NCBI GenBank assembly: GCA_963920705.1
Contig: OY987226.1
Coordinates: 3,536,501 to 3,600,500, forward strand
DNA length: 64,000 nucleotides
Source: Odiellus spinosus
Taxonomy: Eukaryota > Arthropoda > Arachnida > Opiliones > Phalangiidae
Reading direction: 5' to 3'
The notes under the pieces are model-generated. The model had not been told where the DNA came from. It saw only the letters and a list, made by a program, of their open reading frames with translations, and made no database searches. The position numbers and the translations under genes were made by a program. Shown here in pieces: positions 18,939-30,900 of the stretch. Positions within the stretch are counted from its first letter, which is position 1, and the number at the start of each line of letters is the position of its first letter.

Positions 18939-21900
18939 ATGAGGATTAAAGTATTCGCGACGTTTTTCGTTATTTTCGCGATAAGTTTTAATTCGATAAT
19001 TAATCGAGTATCGGGAGAAACGAATAATGAAGAGACAGAAAAGTTTACAGAAGAATCGGAAGAAATTGCTTATCAAAAACTTTTAAAAATGGAAAAAGGG
19101 ATGAAAGATTCGATTAAAAAAATGGTCGATCAAGCTCTGCCCTCGTTGATGAATTCGAACAGTTCAATCGAGCTAAGTGGGCCTTGCATGGGATCTATTT
19201 TCAAGATTATAGGAGCTTTGAAGAAAATGCGTCTTTGGCCGTTTGAAAGTAAGATACTAATTTAGTTCTAAATCCGACTCGATTCGGGCCTTGTCAAATT
19301 CATATCGTGTCAAATTTGTATTTTGGAAAAAATAGACTGTCTAACTCAAAATTATAGGACTTTATAGCTAGGTCATTTCAAAGAAATAAAGGATAATTTA
19401 GGAAATGTTTGAAAAGTAGAATATTGTTTAGTAACTATAGTTGCAAAGATGGGAGCTAAAATTCGACAAAGATGGGAGCTAAAATTCGACAAAGATGGGA
19501 GCTAAAATTCGACAAAGATGGGAGCTAAAATTCGACAAAGATGGGAGCTAAAATTCGACAAAGATGGGAGCTAAAATTCGACAAAGATGGGAGCTAAAAT
19601 TCGACAAAGATGGGAGCTAAAATTCGACAAAGATGGGAGCTAAAATTCGACAAAGATGGGAGCTAAAATTCGACAAAGATGGGAGCTAAAATTCGACAAA
19701 GATGGGAGCTAAAATTCGACAAAGATGGGAGCTAAAATTCGACAAAGATGGGAGCTAAAATTCGACAAAGATGGGAGCTAAAATTCGACAAAGATGGGAG
19801 CTAAAATTCGACAAAGATGGGAGCTAAAATTCGACAAAGATGGGAGCTAAAATTCGACAAAGATGGGAGCTAAAATTCGACAAAGATGGGAGCTAAAATT
19901 CGACAAAGATGGGAGCTAAAATTCGACAAAGATGGGAGCTAAAATTCGACAAAGATGGGAGCTAAAATTCGACAAAGATGGGAGCTAAAATTCGACAAAG
20001 ATGGGAGCTAAAATTCGACAAAGATGGGAGCTAAAATTCGACAAAGATGGGAGCTAAAATTCGACAAAGATGGGAGCTAAAATTCGACAAAGATGGGAGC
20101 TAAAATTCGACAAAGATGGGAACTAAAATTCGACAAAGATGGGAACTAAAATTCGACAAAGATGGGAACTAAAATTCGACAAAGATGGGAACTAAAATTC
20201 GACAAAGATGGGAACTAAAATTCGACAAAGATGGGAACTAAAATTCGACAAAGATGGGAACTAAAATTCGACAAAGATGGGAACTAAAATTCGACAAAGA
20301 TGGGAACTAAAATTCGACAAAGATGGGAACTAAAATTCGACAAAGATGGGAACTAAAATTCGACAAAGATGGGAACTAAAATTCGACAAAGATGGGAACT
20401 AAAATTCGACAAAGATGGGAACTAAAATTCGACAAAGATGGGAACTAAAATTCGACAAAAGATGGGAACTAAAATTCGGCAAAAGATGCGAGCTAAAATT
20501 CGGCAAAAGATGCGAGCAAAAATTCGACAAAGATGGGAACTAAAATTCGACAAAGATGGGAACTAAAATTCGACAAAGATGGGAACTAAAATTCGACAAA
20601 GATGGGAACTAAAATTCGACAAAGATGGGAACTAAAATTCGACAAAGATGGGAACTAAAATTCGACAAAAGATGGGAACTAAAATTCGGCAAAAGATGCG
20701 AGCTAAAATTCGGCAAAAGATGCGAGCTAAAATTCGGCAAAAGATGCGAGCTAAAATTCGGCAAAAGATGCGAGCTAAAATTCGGCAAAAGATGCGAGCT
20801 AAAATTCGGCAAAAGATGCGAGCTAAAATTCGGCAAAAGATGCGAGCTAAAATTCGGCAAAAGATGCGAGCTAAAATTCGGCAAAAGATGCGAGCTAAAA
20901 TTCGGCAAAAGATGCGAGCTAAAATTCGGCAAAGATGGGAGCTTAATATTCCCTACTAAAAAAGATAAAACAAACAATTACGTTACAGTTTGACCTTTCC
21001 AAAAAGGTTACAAAAAAAAAAAAAAAAGATTCAAGTGTGAACGCGATTAAACAGTTAAGCTATAGCCACTAAGCAAATTTGCATTTATCAGATTAAATAT
21101 ACGAAAACGTATTTGATAACAGTTATTTTTCACAGTGTTGGACGCCATCGGAAAGCCTGCGGGGGGAGCTTTGAGCGGGACAATCTCGGCACTGGGAAGC
21201 TATCAGCAATGTATAGACATCGTTATACCCACCATCAGCCAAAAAAACAAACCAAACGTGGGCCAATACTGCCTCGTTGAAGTGAGCCCGCCACTACCGC
21301 CAAAACCACACCGAATAAAACTTACCACCAACATCTTCCCACACATAAATGCCACATTCAAGTCCGAGGTTATTATTATTATTATTACTTCATATATTAT
21401 TAAATGTATAGATCTACTACTAAATTAAATTTAAATATTTAGCGCTTACTTTTAAAAATATTCGCGTCTTTTACAGATGATGAAATATCTACTGCAGATT
21501 TTTCCCACGTTTTACAGATGGAAATTCACATGGGGTGTATGTTTGCCCTCAACGTGCACTATTGACGATCTCAATCAAGTACTGTTACCTCGTAAGTATT
21601 TACTACTTTGGCAAGGTTTCTAAAAATTTCTCTCATATACAATTTTTAAATCTGAAAATCTTTTTCAAAGCCATCCAAATAATAAACGTATAGAGGTCAA
21701 CCGTAAAAAAAAATATCAAAATTACGGGTAACTTTTGTTTCTTGATAAAAACCCCCAAACGCCTCTAATTAAAAAGGCTCCTTAAACGTATTTTAATTAA
21801 TAAACCCCCTAAAAACGTATTTAATTAATAAACCCCCTAAAAACGTATTTAATTAATAAACCCCCTAAAAACGTATTTAATTAATAAACCCCCTAAAAAC

Positions 21901-24900
21901 GTATTTAATTAATAAACCCCCTAAAAACGTATTTAATTAATAAACCCCCTAAAAACGTATTTAATTAATAAACCCCCTAAAAACGTATTTAATTAATAAA
22001 CCCCCTAAAAACGTATTTAATTAATAAACCCCCTAAAAACGTATTTAATTAATAAACCCCCTAAAAACGTATTTAATTAATAAACCCCCTAAAAACGAAT
22101 TTAATTAATAAACCCCCTAAACGTATTTAATAAACCCCCTAAACGTATTTAATAAACCCCCTAAACGTATTTAATTAATAAACCCCCTAAACGTATCGTA
22201 ATTATTCAATTTAACCGCATAAGCGATTAATTTAAGAGACCTATTCATAAATAGCTTTAACGGATTCAACCATAAAAATCTTCCTAATATTTCATTTCAA
22301 CAGTACACACAAAAAAAAAAAAAAAAAATTACGTCATCACTTCAAACTTTGGCCCCACGCAAAACAAACCCTTGTGGAAAATTTCATTCCTCCCGCAATC
22401 CCCCCCCCCCGGCTTCCCCACCTTCGCGAATAAAATGGCGGCTAAAACAATGCTAAGCCTAACATCAGCCGATACGGCACTACCGCAAGCAAGAAGGATC
22501 AGATATCTGATCCTTCTTGCCGCAAGCCAATGATCCAACAAAAAGACTACCTAATTCAGAAAACGTTAAATTGTAACTCACCCAAAATTGGGACCCAAAT
22601 ATTTCGGTATCCTTTGACCAGAAAGTTGAGGCACATTTTGACGGTAAAAGTTGAACATTAACACAAATATTTCGGTATCCTTTTGACCAGAAAGTTGAAG
22701 CACACACTTTCACGATAAAAGCCGAACATTAACACTCGATTTAAATCCGATTTGGCGAACGCAATTAATATTGGATTTTTGAGGCCGGTTTCCTAGGCCT
22801 AAAAGACGATCACGAATCTTCGCCTTTCAAAAACACGTTCTTTTTAAAATTTACTAAACCGCGCAGCGAAAATATTATCTTGCCATTAATCAGGGATTAT
22901 TTAATTTTCATTTTATTGCAAAATTCGGATATTTACGCCCGACTACGTACCAGTTGGGGAAGAACGGCCCCCTGGTAGACTCCTACGAAACCGGCGGTGG
23001 ATTTACCGTTTTTTTTTTTTCGAGTTTGGGCGGGGCGCGCAGAGTTTTTTCCCAGGTGATAGCGTATGCCATGAACTGCGGCGTTTATCGGCGTATGACG
23101 TCACGTGGTTAACCGTCGACTGCCTTGGCGCTTTTCTCAGCTCTCCCGTTAATGAGCCTTTTACTTTCGTGGTTTCCCGTAGACCTATTTTCTCTCACCG
23201 TGCCTGTACTGCTTGGCCAGTGGTCACTCGACAGCCGCTGACCCCCGCTGGCAAAGTCACGCCCGACTCTTGAGTCTTTGAGATCATAGCGCGCCGACAT
23301 CATAATGGGGGCGGTGTCAAAAAATTTTGAAAATGAAATCGGCGGCCGGCTCGTCACGTAATCGAGGGCCAAGGTTCATAAAAAACTGCGTATAATCGAC
23401 GGCGTCGGAGGCTTTCCCCGTGGCCAGATCTAGAAGGGAGAAAAAGAGGGAGTACTGTAGTATACCTACTAAACGCCATCTATCACTAGCGGCAGGAACT
23501 AAGTTTATATGCTACTCAACAATATCCTGTTGAAAATTTTGGCGGGAAATTTGATTAATTCACAAAAAGCAACGGAACACATTCAGGCATTTTTTTGAAA
23601 TTACGTGTATGGGTTTAAAATGAAAAAATAAAATCAATTACTTCTTTTTAATAACGCAAAATGTATTTCAAACCATAAATTAATTTAAAAGTAAACACGA
23701 CCACCTTGCTCAATTCGGTCCTCGCCAAATACGTGAATTTCATTTTCAAAAATTTTAAAAATCCCTGAGGCTGTTTGTACACGCGCGTGACGTCACTAAT
23801 TTCAATGTACTCCCATAGAATAACCCAATCAGGAAAAATCAATCAAAATAAATTGACAAACAGAAATATCCTGAATTCAACAGGACCAAAGGCCCTTTTT
23901 GATTAAGATAAAGAATTTGAAGATTTCCGGGTCGCCCCTTAATCAGACATTGTTTTTAGTTTCCAGTCAAACTGGATTGGAGATTTCCACTAGAAGTTGT
24001 GAAATAAAAGAGCCAGTAAAAATGGACATACTTCAAATTGCAATCGTGTAAGTTTAAAGGAATTTACGTTATTGCCAATTACGCGGATAGTAATTGTACT
24101 ATTCCAGATCCACGCTATGCATTTTAATAGTGGTAAATATTTTATCAACACTATATTACGAAATTCAACTCTATAAAATTGAATCAAATCAAATCAAGCC
24201 TTCAAAAGGTTAGTATCAGTAGCTACGTTCACACTTGACACTTTTGAACCGTTTTCAAACCGTTTCGAATGTTCATATTGACTTTTTAAGATAGTCATTT
24301 TAGCTACGGTCACACTAGCATTTCTTAATCGATTTGAAACGGTAAAAATCAAACCGATATTCAAATCGCCAGGAATCGTTTTAAGCGTCAAGTGTTCACG
24401 CATTATCTTTATAAATCGATTTATCGTAGCTTCATCTATCGGTTGTTGAAACCGAATCGGTACGAAAAACTGGTTCCCGAAGCAGTTTCGAGAAATCGAA
24501 TCAAATCGATTCGAGAAAATAAGGTTTCCCGTTCACACGACACCAGCGAAACGTTTTGAAACGGTTTAAATCGATTCCAAGGCCTAATATGAACGGGTCT
24601 ATAGTTTCTTTCTTTATAAACCAGCAGATTATTGGTTCACGACAGCGAGATACTTTTCAATACGACGAAACTTCGTAAAACTGATGAGAACGAGGGAAGC
24701 CACTCCTAAATCTCTAGACGCCATCAACGGAATTAAATTCGTAACAATGATGTGGGTCGTCTTGTGTCATAGTTACATAAATACCGACCCGCGTGTAACG
24801 AGTAAGCGCCCCTTAATTCTCACTTCTCGGCCCGAAATCCATAACAATATAGCCAAGCGCGGCCCGCCTAAATATCGAGGAAGAGTTAAAATCACTCGAG

Positions 24901-27900
24901 CCAGACAGGGGTGATGACTTTTTTGGCTAGTTTTATTTCCTAAAATGTTGTACTGGACGTTCAAGTTTGAACCGGAATTTCAATCGAGGGGTCAGACACT
25001 CTTTAAATTCGCTGTAAACCTGAGTTGCAGCTTTAACAGTGCCTTGAGTTCGAACTCTTATGAACTTGGAGTTCAGCTTGATAGTGCAACGAGTTCAAAA
25101 ATTTTGTACACCTGAATTCGCGAGTGTCTGCTCCCTCGATTCCAAAACTCCGTGTATTACGTTACCTACCCTTGAAGCTTGAACCCACTTCATTGAACAA
25201 CCTTTTTAAGACTCTTGTTTTCAATATTACAGGGGAATTTAAATACGCTTCGGAATACGCCAAAGATTTCGCTTTCCAAGTAGTGATGAACGGTTTTCTT
25301 TCTATCTCTACATTTCTCTTCATAACGTAAGTTTTAAGCATCTTTTACACTCTTTAAAGGGAGAATGAAAGGCCGAAACAACCTATTTTTAATCGATTAA
25401 GAATGCTAAAATAATGAGAAAAACAATAATATAACTCACCAAAAATATTTCGTTATTTTATAATCAATTTCCAAAGAAGCCAAAACCTTTCCCTAAGAAT
25501 TATTTCGATGTAGGCCTATATCTGTTAAATTTAAAAGCTGATCTAATTTTTGCAGAGCTGTCCTTCTGGCTTACAACGTCGTTAAGCGCCAAGATGCCGG
25601 GAAAACAAATAACCATTTCATTTTGTATTTCCGCCGTTGCTATAGGTAAGGAGTCATTTAGATTTTAGACCAAAATTCCAAAAAAAAAGACCTCTACTAA
25701 TACTTAGGCATAAACCGATAGCACCATTAGAAAGAAGACATTCCCTAGATTAGTTTAAAATAATAAAATTGAAATGAGCCACTCGTTAAAGATTATTCCG
25801 TCACTGATAGAAATAGAGGAAAAATCAAAAATTGACCCCTATCTTAAAATGGCCGTAACTTTTCTTTCCTAGCACCTAGGCATAAACCGATTGCACCATT
25901 AGAAAGAAGACATTCCCTAGATTAGTTTAAAATAATAAAATTGAAATGAGCCACTCGTTAAAGATTATTCCGTCACTGATAGAAATCGAGGAAAAATCAA
26001 AAATTGACCCCTATCTTAAAATGGCCGTAACTTTTCTTTCCTAGCACCTAGGCATAAACCGATTGCACCATTAGAAAGAAGACATTCCCTAGATTAGTTT
26101 AAAATAATAAAATTGAAATGAGCCACTCGTTAAAGATTATTCCGTCACTGATAGAAATAGAGGAAAAATCAAAAATTGACCCCTATCTTAAAATGGCCGT
26201 AACTTTTCTTTCCTAGCACCTAGGCATAAACCGATTGCACCATTAGAAAGAAGACATTCCCTAGATTAGTTTAAAATAATAAAATTGAAATGAGCCACTC
26301 GTTAAAGATTATTCCGTCACTGATAGAAATAGAGGAAAAATCAAAAATTGACCCCTATCTTAAAATGGCCGTAACTTTTCTTTCCTAGCACCTAGGCATA
26401 AACCGATTGCACCATTAGAAAGAAGACATTCCCTAGATTAGTTTAAAATAATAAAATTGAAATGAGCCACTCGTTAAAGATTATTCCGTCACTGATAGAA
26501 ATCGAGGAAAAATCAAAAATTTACCCCTATCTTAAAATGGCCGTAACTTTTCTTTCCTAGCACCTAGGCATAAACCGATTGCACCATTAGAAAGAAGACA
26601 TTCCCTAGATTAGTTTAAAATAATAAAATTGAAATGAGCCACTCGTTAAAGATTATTCCGTCACTGATAGAAATAGAGGAAAAATCAAAAATTGACCCCT
26701 ATCTTAAAATGGCCGTAACTTTTCTTTCCTAGCACCTAGGCATAAACCGATTGCACCATTAGAAAGAAGACATTCCCTAGATTAGTTTAAAATAATAAAA
26801 TTGAAATGAGCCACTCGTTAAAGATTATTCCGTCACTGATAGAAATAGAGGAAAAATCAAAAATTGACCCCTATCTTAAAATGGCCGTAACTTTTCTTTC
26901 CTAGCACCTAGGCATAAACCGATTGCACCATTAGAAAGAAGACATTCCCTAGATTAGTTTAAAATAATAAAATTGAAATGAGCCACTCGTTAAAGATTAT
27001 TCCGTCACTGATAGAAATCGAGGAAAAATCAAAAATTGACCCCTATCTTAAAATGGCCGTAACTTTTCTTTCCTAGCACCTAGGCATAAACCGATTGCAC
27101 CATTAGAAAGAAGACATTCCCTAGATTAGTTTAAAATAATAAAATTGAAATGAGCCACTCGTTAAAGATTATTCCGTCACTGATAGAAATAGAGGAAAAA
27201 TCAAAAATTGACCCCTATCTTAAAATGGCCGTAACTTTTCTTTCCTAGCACCTAGGCATAAACCGATTGCACCATTAGAAAGAAGACATTCCCTAGATTA
27301 GTTTAAAATAATAAAATTGAAATGAGCCACTCGTTAAAGATTATTCCGTCACTGATAGAAATCGAGGAAAAATCAAAAATTGACCCCTATCTTAAAATGG
27401 CCGTAACTTTTCTTTCCTAGCACCTAGGCATAAACCGATTGCACCATTAGAAAGAAGACATTCCCTAGATTAGTTTAAAATAATAAAATTGAAATGAGCC
27501 ACTCGTTAAAGATTATTCCGTCACTGATAGAAATAGAGGAAAAATCAAAAATTGACCCCTATCTTAAAATGGCCGTAACTTTTCTTTCCTAGCACCTAGG
27601 CATAAACCGATTGCACCATTAGAAAGAAGACATTCCCTAGATTAGTTTAAAATAATAAAATTGAAATGAGCCACTCGTTAAAGATTATTCCGTCACTGAT
27701 AGAAATAGAGGAAAAATCAAAAATTGACCCCTATCTTAAAATGGCCGTAACTTTTCTTTCCTAGCACCTAGGCATAAACCGATTGCACCATTAGAAAGAA
27801 GACATTCCCTAGATTAGTTTAAAATAATAAAATTGAAATGAGCCACTCGTTAAAGATTATTCCGTCACTGATAGAAATAGAGGAAAAATCAAAAATTGAC

Positions 27901-30900
27901 CCCTATCTTAAAATGGCCGTAACTTTTCTTTCCTAGCACCTAGGCATAAACCGATTGCACCATTAGAAAGAAGACATTCCCTAGATTAGTTTAAAATAAT
28001 AAAATTGAAATGAGCCACTCGTTAAAGATTATTCCGTCACTGATAGAAATCGAGGAAAAATCAAAAATTGACCCCTATCTTAAAATGGCCGTAACTTTTC
28101 TTTCCTAGCACCTAGGCATAAACCGATTGCACCATTAGAAAGAAGACATTCCCTAGATTAGTTTAAAATAATAAAATTGAAATGAGCCACTCGTTAAAGA
28201 TTATTCCGTCACTGATAGAAATCGAGGAAAAATCAAAAATTGACCCCTATCTTAAAATGGCCGTAACTTTTCTTTACTAGCACCCAGGCGTGAACCGATT
28301 GCACCATTAGAAAGAAGACATTCCCTAGATTAATTTAAAATAATAGAATTGACACGAGCCAATCGTTAAAGATTATTCCGCCACTGATAGAAATCGAGCA
28401 AAAATCTTTCTTTACTTATAATATCATAAGTACGGTATTGTTTTATTTCAGAGTTATACCCATATTGCTCTTAGTTATTGGATTCAACATATTGATGCCT
28501 TTGATCGGATCAGGACCCCTTTTTAAAGAAAATGTCACTCAACAAGCAAACATTTGTAGAGAATATTGGTGGAGAAATCTACTATTCATTCAAAATTTCT
28601 TTCACTACAAGGATATGGTAAGATTTATTCATTTTCAATCTGGTATTATAAAGGCGCAATAATAATTCCCACACATTTATTTTAAACGACCTTTTTAAAC
28701 GAGATACGATATAGAAATGAAAATAGAATTTGGTACATCTAAGTTCAATAAAAACAAACGTCTTAATTATAATCAAAAAACTAATTATCTTCATTAGTGC
28801 GAGGTACCTACTTGGTACTTGGCTGCGGATATTCAATGTTTTAACTTCGGATTACTCTACTTGTTCATTTTATACAAGTAAGTTCGAATATTTAACACAA
28901 CAGCTGAAAAAATAAATAAAATTATAATTTTTTATTGTAATTGTAGAAATGAAGCCACGGCTAAGGTGTTTCTCGCGCTGGCTACCCTGGGCTCTTGCGC
29001 GGGTAGAGCTTACATTAATTACATCAATGATTTCCCTCCAGCCAATTTCTTAATGTTCATTAACGAGGAGTATGTTTTGTTTTTTCTCATACATTGTCTT
29101 TAAAAGAAATCCTTTATTCATCAAAGAACATGGGAGAAAATATATTCTAAACCCAGGGGAAAATATATTATTAACCCAGGGGAAAATATATTATTAACCC
29201 AGGGGAAAATATATTATTAACCCAGGGGGAAAATATATTATTAACCCAGGGGGAAAATATATTATTAACCCAGGGGGAAAATTTATTATTAACCCAGGGG
29301 GAAAATTTATTATTAACCCAGGGGGAAAATATATTATTAACCCAGGGGAAAATATATTATTAACCCAGGGGAAAATATATTCTAAGCCCAGGGGAAAATA
29401 TATTCTAAGCCCAGGGGGAAAATATATTATTAACCCAGGGGAAAATTTATTATTAACCCAGGGGGAAAATTTATTATTAACCCAGGGGGAAAATTTATTA
29501 TTAACCCAGGGGGAAAATTTATTATTAACCCAGGGGGAAAATTTATTATTAACCCAGGGGGAAAATTTATTATTAACCCAGGGGGAAAATTTATTATTAA
29601 CCCAGGGGGAAAATTTATTATTAACCCAGGGGGAAAATTTATTATTAACCCAGGGGGAAAATTTATTATTAACCCAGGGGGAAAATATATTATTAACCCA
29701 GGGGGAAAATATATTATTAACCCAGGGGGAAAATATATTATTAACCCAGGGGGAAAATATATTACTAACCCAGGGGGAAAATATATTATTAACCCAGGGG
29801 GAAAATATATTATTAACCCAGGGGGAAAATATATTATTAACCCAGGGGGAAAATATATTATTAACCCAGGGGGAAAATATATTATTAACCCAGGGGGAAA
29901 ATATATTATTAACCCTGGGGGAAAATATATTATTAACCCAGGGGGAAAATATATTATTAACCCAGGGGGAAAATATATTATTAACCCAGGGGGAAAATAT
30001 ATTATTAACCCAGGGGGAAAATATATTATTAACCCAGGGGGAAAATATATTATTAACCCAGGGGGAAAATATATTATTAACCCAGGGGGAAAATATATTA
30101 TTAACCCAGGGGGAAAATATATTATTAACCCAGGGGAAAATATATTATTAACCCAGGGGAAAATATATTATTAACCCAGGGGAAAATCCATTCTAAACCT
30201 CGGGCCGCGTACTTTACGAATATATTTTAGTAATATCCGAAACTTTCGTGTGAAACTACTAGCCCGTAATTGTCGAAAAACATTTCGTAGTACGCCCGCC
30301 ACCTCTAAAATAATATCTCCTCGAATAGGTTCATTGCCGAATATCTAAAGAAAGTCTACCACGCATCCTACCAGTACATTAGCATCTACAGCGTCGGATT
30401 GTTCTTGGGAACTTATATGGCTCGGGCTTCTAAAATACAAATTAACAAAGTAAGAATCCACGGTATATATTTAGTGATACACTTTGAAAATTAATTTTCA
30501 ACTATTTTTCATCATAATCACGAGCATAGTTTATTGCCGTAATATGTTGGATGGTGTCGTTTGCCATGGGCATAACCATCGTCTACTCCGTACACCCTTG
30601 GAGCTCTGGAGAGCCTTATACCATGCTGGAAGCTTTATCTTATGCCGCCCTGAACCGACTCGGTTGGGGCATAGCCGTCGGATGGGTCGTTTTGGCTTGC
30701 TTCTCGGGACAAGGAGGTAAATTATGAAACGCTATCGGGTTAGTTACTCGACAATTCTCGCGCTAAAGTCCACTCTGTAATAGACGAATTCGAAATTGAA
30801 GAATAACTTGCATGGGTAGCGTGCCATTGGGGTACACTCTTTACGCGCCGATCTGTTTTTAAAGATGTCGCTATCGTAGTTCCTATTCTGATCCTATTCC

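Noticed and set aside
20609..20993. Repetitive peptides open in three frames over the 23/24-bp array
   Set aside because: The 24-bp unit is a multiple of three and lacks stops, so long periodic frames are expected. It lies in an intron of gene C.
23109..23372. GC-rich 87-residue open frame on the minus strand in gene C intron 3
   Set aside because: No recognisable domain, no splice context, and low complexity of evidence. More likely part of an unidentified repeat.
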